Assembly: GCA_016201205.1 (NCBI GenBank)
Contig: JACQDF010000031.1
Location: 1 to 43,671, forward strand
Reading direction: 5' to 3'
DNA from: Acidobacteriota bacterium
GTDB taxonomy: Bacteria; Acidobacteriota; Terriglobia; Bryobacterales; Bryobacteraceae
DNA: 43,671 nucleotides
Both the position numbers and the translations under genes were made by a program. A model generated the notes under the pieces. That model was not told the DNA's origin. It was given only the letters and a program-made list of their open reading frames with translations, and did not search any database. This document shows, piece after piece, positions 8,020 to 16,434 of the stretch (positions within the stretch are counted from its first letter, which is position 1; each line of letters begins with the position of its first letter).

Positions 8020-10674
8020 TCACATAATCTCAAGCCGCGGGCCGAGATAGGGCGGGGGCGTCACTGTCACTTCGGGTGGTGAATCTTCGGGCTTGCGCCT
8101 AGAATCTTCGGGCTTGCGCCTAGATGATGGGCAGGGAATGACTCCCCGATACACGTCATCGCCTGACTGTATTGCCTCCACAGCGGCTAACACGTCGCCG
8201 TGGTAGTCTTTCAATATCAACGACGCCTGATCCCATTCTCGCTGTACTCGGGCCTTCTCGGCTTGGGCACCGACGGGACAGTACAAAAGCGACAAATTAA
8301 GCCACGCGATTTCCCAACCTGCTACTGGTTGATGTTCCTCCTTAAGATGGATCTGGTTCATTATCGTGAACGTGCCCGAAGAACGTCCACCTTTGATGCG
8401 GCACCCGCAAGCGAGGGTGTCGTTGTCGACATGAACGTTGCCCTGGGCCGCAAGGGAGACTACGCCGGGATGGGAGTTGTCCGCATTCTGCCCCTTCAGT
8501 CCCAGCGGATCAACCAGCGTCATCGGATTCCCCGCCACATACTGATAGGGGTCGATCTCCCGCGGGTCGAGCGACTGCAGCGGGTCCCGCGACAGAAACC
8601 GCGCCGGAGCGCTGTCGTAATACCGAAAGCGCATGTAGTAGAGGCTGGTTCCAGGCTCCTGCATCACGCCCCATCGCCCCGCGAAGGTGAACGGATTGTC
8701 GGTGCTGTTGTTCGGTCCCGGAGTCACCGTCTCTCCGTAGGGCGTGATGCCGTAGGTATCGGTCACCGCACCCGTGTCGTCCGTCAGGAACGCAGTCGAA
8801 CCTACTTCGTCGAAGTGGTAAAAGTGGCGGCTGTTGTCCGCCGCTTCGAGGCTGTAGAGCAGCGAGCCATCGGGCAGGTAGACGTAGTAGCGAACGTCGG
8901 CGCCGCCGGACTGCACCGTGGCCACCGACGGGAGCCCGAGAGCGTAGTTGAGCACGTAATTCTGGCTGGCGCCGTCAGCGGTGGTCCGCGAAGTGCGCAG
9001 GCGGAAAGCGTCGTAGCCGAACGAGGCCGAGCCGTCCGCTCCCGAGTAAGCAGTCAATTCCGACGCCAGGTTCCAGGAGTAGGTCCGCAGACCGTCATTA
9101 GTGAGCCGGCCCAGTCCGTCGGAGACGGCCCCGCCGGCCAACTGGTGGGCGGCGTCGTAGGTCATCGGTAAGAAGCCCGGAGTGGGATTGGACGCCTGCG
9201 GCAGATTCCGGTCCTCCGAGACGATCTTGCCGGCGCCATCGCGCTGGACGGCGATCGACGCCAGAACCGTATCGCCATTGGCTTCCCGGATCCCGGCCAG
9301 CCGGCTGTTCCGGTCGTAACTCGACTGCGTGGCCACCCCGTTGGGCCGGACGATGAAAACCAGACGCCGAGCGTCATCCCAGGTGAAGCTGGTGGTTGCG
9401 CCGGCCCAGTCCGAGATCCGCGCCAGCAGGCCTCGCGTGTCATAGGCGTAGACGACCTTCCGATCGGGCGCATAGGTGATCGAGGTGATCCGTCCCAGAT
9501 CGTCACGACCGATGGCGAGGCCATTGGACGCAATGATCCGCCCGGCGGCGTCGTAGCCCAGCGTCACTCCGTTGCCGGCCGTGACGCGGTTGTCATCATC
9601 GTAGGTGAAGCTCAGCGTCGTGGCGTCGGAGTATTTCCGCTGCGCTTCGTTGCCTGCTGCGTCGTAGCCGATCTGGACGGCGCCCGCAGGACTGGTGATT
9701 CCAGTCACACGGTTGCGGGGATCGTAGCTGTAGGACATGGTCTGGCCCAGCGGGTCGGTCTTCGAAACCAGCCGGCCCATGTTGTCGTACGAGCGTGCCC
9801 AGGCGTTGCCGCTGGGGTCGGTGATGCCCGACATGAGCCCCAGTTCGTTGCGAGTGAACGCCGCCGCCGCGCCGTCGGCCAGCGTGATGCTCGTCAGCAA
9901 ACCCCGTGCGTCGTAGCCATACGCCGTTTTCTCGTTGAGTGGATTGGTGTCCGAGGTCAGCCGGCTCAACGCGTCGAACGTGTACGCGTAGTTCTCGCCG
10001 AGTGGCGTCGCCGCGCCCGTTCGCCGCCCCAGCTTGTCGACGGTGAACCGCGCGGTATTACTCACGGCGTCGGTGACCGTCGCTGGTCTGCCTTCGGCGT
10101 CATAGGTGAAGCTGGACCCTTTGCCCGACGGGTCCGCCGCCGCCTTCACCCGGTACAGCGAGTCGTAAGTGAAGCTCGTCTTCTCGCCCGCGGCGTTGGT
10201 ATAGGCGGTCATGTTTCCCATCGCGTCGTAGGAATGACTGTCTTTTTTTCCCAACGGGTCCGTCATGGCGCTCAACAGATCGTCGGTGTCATAGGCCAGC
10301 GCCGTGGCCGCATTCAGTGGGTCGGTGACCGACTTCAGGTTGCCGTTAACGTCATAAGTGAACCGGGTTAGCTTGCCGCGCTCGTCCGTCGCCGAAGCCG
10401 CACGGTCCAGTGCGTCCCAGCTCACCGAGCTCGACGAGGCGTCGCCATAGGCGGCCTTCACGGGCCGCTTCAGATTGTCGTAGGTGTAGGTGGTGACGTC
10501 GCCCGCCGGACTCTTACGGGACGCCACCGTTCCATCGGCGTTGTAGACCAGGGTGGTGACGCCGCCGGCCGGATTCGTGGCCGTCAGCGCCTGCCCGCGC
10601 GAGTTGTAGGTAAAGTTCGAGACCTTGCCGGCCCGGTCGGTGGCCCTCGCGACATTGCCCGATGCATCGTACAC
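8020..10674 (-). CDS. RHS/YD-repeat protein, C-terminal part (frame-split gene)
   Basis: About 885 residues of tandem YD repeats (such as FTYNSRGQALTATNPAGG) build an RHS shell. The RHS-associated core follows: TDTYGITPYGETVTPG, FAGRWG, SLYYMRFRYYDSAPARFLSRD, DPYQYVAGNPMTLVDPLGL. The last ~155 residues after PLGLKG form a variable tail with Cys-rich CGCRIKGG and a terminal repeated RRKPEDS. In polymorphic toxins the segment after the core is the toxin; I recognise no nuclease or deaminase motif in this one. The real gene starts at 12262: the upstream part is in another frame, and sequence between about 10675 and 10840 continues the YD repeats in this frame without a start codon. A one-base deletion near 10840 explains the split. 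Confidence 0.8.
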   Translation of the reverse strand: MYDASGNVARATDRAGKVSNFTYNSRGQALTATNPAGGVTTLVYNADGTVASRKSPAGDVTTYTYDNLKRPVKAAYGDASSSSVSWDALDRAASATDERGKLTRFTYDVNGNLKSVTDPLNAATALAYDTDDLLSAMTDPLGKKDSHSYDAMGNMTAYTNAAGEKTSFTYDSLYRVKAAADPSGKGSSFTYDAEGRPATVTDAVSNTARFTVDKLGRRTGAATPLGENYAYTFDALSRLTSDTNPLNEKTAYGYDARGLLTSITLADGAAAAFTRNELGLMSGITDPSGNAWARSYDNMGRLVSKTDPLGQTMSYSYDPRNRVTGITSPAGAVQIGYDAAGNEAQRKYSDATTLSFTYDDDNRVTAGNGVTLGYDAAGRIIASNGLAIGRDDLGRITSITYAPDRKVVYAYDTRGLLARISDWAGATTSFTWDDARRLVFIVRPNGVATQSSYDRNSRLAGIREANGDTVLASIAVQRDGAGKIVSEDRNLPQASNPTPGFLPMTYDAAHQLAGGAVSDGLGRLTNDGLRTYSWNLASELTAYSGADGSASFGYDAFRLRTSRTTADGASQNYVLNYALGLPSVATVQSGGADVRYYVYLPDGSLLYSLEAADNSRHFYHFDEVGSTAFLTDDTGAVTDTYGITPYGETVTPGPNNSTDNPFTFAGRWGVMQEPGTSLYYMRFRYYDSAPARFLSRDPLQSLDPREIDPYQYVAGNPMTLVDPLGLKGQNADNSHPGVVSLAAQGNVHVDNDTLACGCRIKGGRSSGTFTIMNQIHLKEEHQPVAGWEIAWLNLSLLYCPVGAQAEKARVQREWDQASLILKDYHGDVLAAVEAIQSGDDVYRGVIPCPSSRRKPEDSRRKPEDSPPEVTVTPPPYLGPRLEIM
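8081..8122 (-). repeat. 21-bp perfect tandem duplication inside the RHS tail
   Basis: Two identical 21-base units (8081-8101 and 8102-8122) lie side by side and encode a doubled RRKPEDS heptapeptide. Being a multiple of three, the duplication keeps the frame. It suggests recent slippage in the variable C-terminus. Confidence 0.9.
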
Positions 10675-12262
10675 GAAGCTCTCTGAAGTACCGTCGGCGT
10701 ACCGGATGCGCGTCTGGTTGTAGAAAGTGAATCCACCTTGCGCTTGCGCCGCATAATCGAAGCTGGTGACGCTGCCTTGCGCGTCCGTGATCGACGCGAT
10801 GTAGCCCGAGGGATTGTGATACGTAACGCCGGTGGTATTCCAGCCGATCCGTCAGCGACAACGGCCGGCGCGCCGAATCGTAGGTGACGGTAGATGCCTT
10901 TCCCGCGGCGTCGATGCGGGTCGCAAGGTCGGTCAGGTTCAGGTACACGTGGCGCTCGGCGTTCGAGAGCGGATCGGTGATGACGGTGGTTCCCGGCGTG
11001 ACCGAGTTGAAGGCCAGAGTGGTGGCGTTGCCGAGGCTGTCGGTCTGCCGGTTCACGCGGCCGGTCGTATCCGCCGCTTGCGTGTAAGGAATGTTGCCGG
11101 CGGGGCGAGTTGCCTTGGTCATCACGCTCTTCACGAAGCCAGCCGTAGTATAGGCGAACGTGGTCATGTTGCCGAGGGCGTCGGTCGCTCCCGTAAGGTC
11201 GGCGCCGGCGTGGGCGAACTGCACCGCCCTCCCGGTCTGGTCCTGTACCCGGGAGATTTTGCCCGCCGCATCGTAGGTGAAGGTGAGGCTCCGGCCCAGG
11301 CCGTCCGCGACCTGCGTGGGGCCAGTGGCCGACGGGGTCACCGTGAGGGCGTTCCCGTTGCGATCCTCGATCTTGATCAGGTCGCCTGCTGCGGAGAAGG
11401 TGTAGATGAGGTTGCTCGAAGGGTCCAGAAACCGGTAATTCGAGCCGGATTGCACGAGCTGGTACGACCTGCGCGGCGTGAACACCAGGTTCCACGCGCC
11501 TCCGCTCTGCGCGAATCGCACCGTGCCGCCCCGGAACAGGACGACGGTTGCGTTCGTGCCGTTGACGTACAGCTTCTGATCGAAATTGTGCATCCAGTTG
11601 TCGCCCAGGGCGCTGGTGATGCCATTCAGTTTGAGCAGAGACGCGTAGTAGCGGCGGAAAAACAGCCGGAGCGGGCCGCCAAGGGAGAGATCGGCAATGT
11701 AGTTCGAGATGAGCTGGCCGTTCGCCGTCTGGACGGGGTCGGCCGTTATGAGGGAATTGTCATTGCTCGCGTCGAGGGACACCAGCGCTGAGCCATTCGT
11801 GCGCCCAAGGCCCAAGTCCAGAGTGATGGCGCCGGGTAACCCGCCGGTCCCCGGCTTGTACGAAAACGTCCCAGGCCCGCTGGAACCCGAGAAGGTGAAG
11901 GTCATCGTGCCAGTGTTGGTCAACGGGTTGAGGGTTCCTGTGAATGTGAACAATCCATCGGGAGTTTCACCGATGACCGTGTTATTGGGACCGAGAGCGA
12001 CCAGGAGACTCAGCTTCTCGCCCGAGGGGACGGGCACCGAGTAGATTCCGGTAGGCTTGTCATCGTTGTCGTTACATCGCTTAAGAGATCGCTCGTATTC
12101 CAATTTCTCGTTCAGAAAGAGGCACAAGAGATCGAGACCGCCCCCGAGGAAGCCTTGCGGATTCCTACGATCGACAATGACGCCGAACTGCCCGTCAGCG
12201 GCAACTGACAGCGCACACGCCAGCGCGATCACGCGCCCCAAGCTGATTTGCATCATGGCCAT
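10514..12262 (-). CDS. RHS/YD-repeat protein, N-terminal part (frame-split gene)
   Basis: The N-terminal half begins with a signal-like segment (ISLGRVIALACALSVAADGQ). It continues through a small beta domain to the DUF6531-like RHS entry segment (DPVQTANGQLISNYIADLSL, then LRLFFRRYYASLL and GDNWMHNFDQKLYVNG), followed by YD repeats. Meaningful sequence ends near 10840 at SLTDRL. The next codons (EYHRRYVSQSLG...) are out of frame, whereas the neighbouring frame reads GWNTTGVTYHNPSGYIASIT and joins the downstream half. The intact protein would be about 1414 residues. Several ATGs (12262, 12256, 12253) are possible and no strong Shine-Dalgarno decides between them. Whether the shift is a real mutation or a sequencing error cannot be told here. 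Confidence 0.75.
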   Translation of the reverse strand: MAMMQISLGRVIALACALSVAADGQFGVIVDRRNPQGFLGGGLDLLCLFLNEKLEYERSLKRCNDNDDKPTGIYSVPVPSGEKLSLLVALGPNNTVIGETPDGLFTFTGTLNPLTNTGTMTFTFSGSSGPGTFSYKPGTGGLPGAITLDLGLGRTNGSALVSLDASNDNSLITADPVQTANGQLISNYIADLSLGGPLRLFFRRYYASLLKLNGITSALGDNWMHNFDQKLYVNGTNATVVLFRGGTVRFAQSGGAWNLVFTPRRSYQLVQSGSNYRFLDPSSNLIYTFSAAGDLIKIEDRNGNALTVTPSATGPTQVADGLGRSLTFTYDAAGKISRVQDQTGRAVQFAHAGADLTGATDALGNMTTFAYTTAGFVKSVMTKATRPAGNIPYTQAADTTGRVNRQTDSLGNATTLAFNSVTPGTTVITDPLSNAERHVYLNLTDLATRIDAAGKASTVTYDSARRPLSLTDRLEYHRRYVSQSLGLHRVDHGRARQRHQLRLCGASARWIHFLQPDAHPVRRRYFRELRVRCIGQCREGHRPGRQGLELYLQLARAGADGHESGRRRHHPGLQRRWNGGVP

Positions 12263-12380
12263 CAACTGGGAATGACAAACGCCGAAAAGTATTTCAGAAC
12301 GCGCGGGTCATGCGGACCGAAGGCCGGTCGCATCCTCAGGCTGGCCCCGTCGTGCTCTCGTGCTAAGATCGTTTCCAATC

Positions 12381-15300
12381 ATGAACCTGGCCGTAGTGGC
12401 GAGGCGTGGGCTGGTCCTCGTTTTTCCGGTCGCGCTGCTGGCGCAGGATGGGATCAGCGGCGGTCGCCTGCGTGTTGGCTCGCCGGTTTCGACTCAGGTT
12501 GCCGCTGGCGAGGTTCAGCGCTATCCGATCACTGCTCGGTCGGGTCAGTTCATGTTTTTTTCACTCACCAGAAAGACCGGCGAGATTGCCGTCTCGCTCC
12601 TCGGGCCTGGCGGAGTGATCCTCACGGCGCGGAGCGCGCTCACCCGGGACGCCATCTCCGCCGAATCCATCACCGAATCCGCCGGCCTCCATCAGATCGA
12701 GGTTCGTAACGCCTGGACCGGCGGCGAACCGGCTCAGTACGAGGTTGCGTTGGAGGAATTGCATCCGGCCACTGCAACCGATAGGCGCCGTGTCGCCGCG
12801 GACCGAGCCTATTGGGAAGCGGAAGGGTTGCGAGCAGTGAGTCAAGCCGAGTCCTTCCGCCAGGCCGCCGCCAAATATGACCAGGCGATCGCGCTGTTTC
12901 GCGGGGCGGGAGACCGCGCCGGCGAAGCGAAGTCGCTGTTGGGGCTGGGTCGCGCCTATGACGCACTAGCCGAGCGCCGCAAAGCGGTCGAAAGCTACCG
13001 GACCGCGCTGCCGCTATACCGCGCCTCCGGAAAACCTGGCGGTGAGGCTTATGCTCTCAGCTACATCGCTCAGGATGAGGATAACTTAGGCGAACGGGCG
13101 AAAGCTCTCAAGACAATTGCGCAAGCTCTCAAGGTGTCCCGGGACGCGGCCGATCGTCGCGCGGAGGCCGTCTGCCTCACCTACACCGGACAGATCTACT
13201 ACGGCATGGGGGACAAGCAAAAATCGTTGGAATCCTTCGAACGCGCGCTTTTGCTCAACCGGTCGGTCGCCAACCGGCGTGGCGAGGCCAACACACTCAA
13301 TGGCATGGGCTTGATCTACTGGTCGAAGGGGGATTACCCCAAGGCGCTCGAATTCATTCATTCATCCCGCATGCTCTATCACGCCGACGAAGATTACCGC
13401 GATGAAGCCGCCACTCTGACCAACCTCGGCGCCGTTCACTTCACACTGGATGACTACGCGAAAGCGTTGACCTACTATGAACAGTCTCTGCTCCAGTGGC
13501 AGGCGGTCGGAGACGCCACTGGAGAGTCCGCGACGCTCCACAATATCGCGAATGCCTACGATCGGATCGGCGAGTATCAGAAGGCCATCGACTATTACAA
13601 CCGGGCCCTGCCGATTCATCGGACGCGGGGATATCGAGTGGGGGAAGCAAACACGCTGACGAATCTTGGGCGGCTCTATTCCCTGCTCGGAGACCTCCCG
13701 CGCGCGCTCGATTCCTACAATGCAGCGCTCCCAATCCATCGAGCCACCAGCAATCGTTTGGGCGAAGCTGGAACCGTCCAGAACGTGTGCGCTCTTAGGG
13801 AAGCGCTTGGGAACCCCAAGGCCGCATTGGAACTGTGCACACAGGCGCTCGCGATCCGCCGGGAAATGGGCGATCGCGCCGGAGAGGCCGAAGCGCAAGC
13901 CACCATCGCGCACATTCATTCCACGCTGGGTGAGTTTGGCAAGGCGGTCGAGAACGCAGGGCAGGCGCTTGAGAATCAGCGGAAGATCGGCAGCCCCCGC
14001 GGCGAGGGCGTCGCTCTGAACATCCTGGGCGGCATCTATCGCGCTTCCGCTGAGCGCGCGAAGGCGCTGGACCTGCATCGCCAGGCGCTGCCTCTATTTC
14101 GAGCCGTGGGCGACCCGCGAGGCGAGGCGTCCACGCTGTATGCAATGGCCCGGGTGGAGCGCGATGGCGGGGAGCTCGGAGAGGCGAGATCCCACGTAGA
14201 AGCCGCGCTCGGCCTGGTCGAATCTCTCCGCACAAAGGTCACCGGTCCGGAGCTGCGATCCTCGTATCTTGCGTCCGTTCACGAATACTATGAGTTGCAG
14301 ATCAGCGTATTGATGGACCTGGACAAGCATACGCCGGCGGCGGGATTTGCGGTGGCGGCGTTTGAAACGAGCGAGCGGGCGCGGGCCCGCAGCCTTCTCG
14401 AACTGCTGACCGAAACAGGCATCGACATCCGGGCCGGCGTCGCCCCTGATCTGTTGGAGCGCGAATCCTCGCTGCGGCGGACGTTTAATCTCAAGGCCAA
14501 CCGCCAGATGGAACTGGCGCGCGGAAAGCCATCTTCGGAGCGATCCGCGTCTCTGGCCAAAGAGATCGCGTCGCTGACAGCGGAGTATCGCGATGTGGAG
14601 GCGCAAATCCGGGCCCGCAGTCCAAGGTACGCCGAGCTTACCCAACCACGTCCGCTCTCGCTCGAACAGATCCGCGAACAGGTGCTGGATAGGGATACGT
14701 TGCTTTTGCAGTTCGCCCTGGGCGAGGAGCGCAGCTATTTGTGGACGGTCTCGGCCGATCGCATTCGCGGCCACGAGCTGCCGCGACGCGCCGACATTGA
14801 GACCGCGGCCCGGCATTTCTATACTCTGGCGAAATCCGGCGACGATCGGGCATCGGAGGCGGCGCGGGTGTTGAGCGACATGCTGCTGGAGCCGGCCGCT
14901 GCTGAGCTGGAAGGGAAGCGGCTGGCCGTGGCCGGCGACGGCGTGCTCGATACCGTGCCCTTTGCGGCTTTGCCCGCCCCGCGAGCCGCTGCATATCGTC
15001 CCCTGATCGCCGATCACGAGATCGTCAATCTGCCCTCCGCTTCCACCTTGGCGTTGTTGCGTCGTGACCGCGCCGGCCGCCACCCTGCCAGGCGGACGCT
15101 GATGGTCTTTGCGGACCCGGTCTTTTCGAAGGACGACCCGCGCGTTGAGACTCACTACCCGCAACGCTCCGGCGAACTGCGCCTGGCCAGGCTCATCGGA
15201 AGCCGGGAAGAAGCCGAGGCGATTCTGGCGCTGGTTCCGCCGCACCGGTCAAACCGGGCGCTCGATTTCGAAGCCAATCGGGAAGCCGCGCTGAACCCCA

Positions 15301-15764
15301 GCCTGGGCCAGTATGAACTGGTCCACTTTGCGACGCACGGCCTGGTGGATAATGAACATCCCGAACTCTCCGGCCTGGCGCTGTCCATGGTGAACAGGCG
15401 GGGCGAGCCTCAAGACGGCATGCTGCGTCTCGACGACATCTTCAACCTGCACCTGCCCGCGGACCTGGTTGTGCTGAGCGCCTGCGAGACTGCCTTGGGA
15501 AAAGAGGTCCGCGGCGAGGGCCTGATGGCTTTGACCCGCGGCTTCATGCATGCCGGTACGCCACGGATCGCCGCGAGCCTATGGAAAGTCGACGATCGGG
15601 CGACCAAAGAGCTGATGCGGCAGTTTTACACCGGGATGCTCGGACCGGACCGGCTGCGCCCGGCCGCGGCTCTGCGTGCGGCTCAAGTCAAGCTGTGGAA
15701 TCAAAAGCAGTGGCGCTCGCCCTATTACTGGGCCGCATTCGTCCTGCTTGGAGACTGGCTGTGA
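12381..15764 (+). CDS. Secreted TPR-CHAT protein (caspase-like protease domain)
   Basis: This 1127-residue protein has four parts. First is a signal peptide (MNLAVVARRGLVLVFPVALL, cleaved near AQ). Second is a beta-domain at about residues 28-130 resembling pre-peptidase C-terminal domains. Third is a long run of TPR repeats at about 150-600, many with the Kinesin-light-chain-like GEA..L.N.G..Y pattern. Fourth is a C-terminal CHAT domain at about 780-1125. The catalytic dyad of the caspase-like clan CD fold is visible: His986 in HFATHG and Cys1035 in LSACETALG, with typical GLMALTRGFMHAG and ASLWKVDD after it. CHAT proteins are proteases in several bacterial systems. The ATG at 12381 is preferred over an upstream GTG at 12360 because it begins the signal peptide. 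The stop overlaps the sigma factor start by four bases, so the genes are coupled. The signal peptide places the protease in the periplasm or outside. Confidence 0.88.
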   Translation: MNLAVVARRGLVLVFPVALLAQDGISGGRLRVGSPVSTQVAAGEVQRYPITARSGQFMFFSLTRKTGEIAVSLLGPGGVILTARSALTRDAISAESITESAGLHQIEVRNAWTGGEPAQYEVALEELHPATATDRRRVAADRAYWEAEGLRAVSQAESFRQAAAKYDQAIALFRGAGDRAGEAKSLLGLGRAYDALAERRKAVESYRTALPLYRASGKPGGEAYALSYIAQDEDNLGERAKALKTIAQALKVSRDAADRRAEAVCLTYTGQIYYGMGDKQKSLESFERALLLNRSVANRRGEANTLNGMGLIYWSKGDYPKALEFIHSSRMLYHADEDYRDEAATLTNLGAVHFTLDDYAKALTYYEQSLLQWQAVGDATGESATLHNIANAYDRIGEYQKAIDYYNRALPIHRTRGYRVGEANTLTNLGRLYSLLGDLPRALDSYNAALPIHRATSNRLGEAGTVQNVCALREALGNPKAALELCTQALAIRREMGDRAGEAEAQATIAHIHSTLGEFGKAVENAGQALENQRKIGSPRGEGVALNILGGIYRASAERAKALDLHRQALPLFRAVGDPRGEASTLYAMARVERDGGELGEARSHVEAALGLVESLRTKVTGPELRSSYLASVHEYYELQISVLMDLDKHTPAAGFAVAAFETSERARARSLLELLTETGIDIRAGVAPDLLERESSLRRTFNLKANRQMELARGKPSSERSASLAKEIASLTAEYRDVEAQIRARSPRYAELTQPRPLSLEQIREQVLDRDTLLLQFALGEERSYLWTVSADRIRGHELPRRADIETAARHFYTLAKSGDDRASEAARVLSDMLLEPAAAELEGKRLAVAGDGVLDTVPFAALPAPRAAAYRPLIADHEIVNLPSASTLALLRRDRAGRHPARRTLMVFADPVFSKDDPRVETHYPQRSGELRLARLIGSREEAEAILALVPPHRSNRALDFEANREAALNPSLGQYELVHFATHGLVDNEHPELSGLALSMVNRRGEPQDGMLRLDDIFNLHLPADLVVLSACETALGKEVRGEGLMALTRGFMHAGTPRIAASLWKVDDRATKELMRQFYTGMLGPDRLRPAAALRAAQVKLWNQKQWRSPYYWAAFVLLGDWL

Positions 15765-16393
15765 GCCGTGCGTCGCCCAGAAGGGATTGGACACTGAGCG
15801 AATCCGCGTTCAACGGGTTGCTGGCGTGGCTAAGCCCGGATCGCGAAGCGGCCGGTCGCCACTATGAGCAGGTACGGCGCAAGCTCACGAAGCTGTTCCA
15901 GTGGCGTGGATGTCCGGATCCGGACGAGTACACGGACCAAACCATGGACCGCGTCGCCCGGCGGGTCGCCGAAGGCCACGTGCAGCACATTGAAGATCCC
16001 TGGGTGTACTTTCACGCCGTCGCCCTCAACGTCTTGCGCGAACATTGGCGGAATCCGCAAAGGAAAATACAGCCGCTCGACGATACGCCCGCCTGCGCCG
16101 TTCCGGCCCTCGATCCCGCTGAATCGGAGGCCAGGGAGGCCGACAAACGGTCGGCCGAGGCGCGGCTGGTGTGCCTTGAAAGATGCATGGAGCGTTTGCC
16201 GCCCGAAACGCGGCGGCTGGTCGTCCAGTATCACGCCGAGCGGGGCGCCGATAAGATTCGGAGGAGGGTGTCCTTAGCCGAAGCCCTTGGGATTCCCTTG
16301 AATGCCTTGCGCATCAGGCTGCACCGCGTTCGCCTGACACTGGCGCAATGCGTCGAGACCTGCCTCAGCCAGCCGCCCGATGAAACAAACTAG
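15761..16393 (+). CDS. ECF-type RNA polymerase sigma factor
   Basis: This 210-residue protein has a sigma region 2-like segment (DEYTDQTMDRVARRV, then IEDPWVYFHAVALNVLREHW, the usual W-Y-A-N-R helix that binds core polymerase and the -10). A linker follows, then a region 4-like helix-turn-helix (CMERLPPETRRLVVQYHAE followed by SLAEALGIPLNALRIRLHR) for -35 binding. It lacks the longer regions of primary sigma factors, so it is an ECF-like factor of the kind numerous in Solibacter. The GTG at 15761 overlaps the TPR-CHAT stop (GTGA). The frame is open upstream inside the previous gene, but that would add non-sigma residues. It likely directs transcription in response to a signal held by the following membrane protein. 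Confidence 0.8.
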   Translation: MSRASPRRDWTLSESAFNGLLAWLSPDREAAGRHYEQVRRKLTKLFQWRGCPDPDEYTDQTMDRVARRVAEGHVQHIEDPWVYFHAVALNVLREHWRNPQRKIQPLDDTPACAVPALDPAESEAREADKRSAEARLVCLERCMERLPPETRRLVVQYHAERGADKIRRRVSLAEALGIPLNALRIRLHRVRLTLAQCVETCLSQPPDETN

Positions 16394-16434
16394 AGATTGA
16401 CGCGCGCGACGACTTTTTCGAACAGCTCCTGGCG

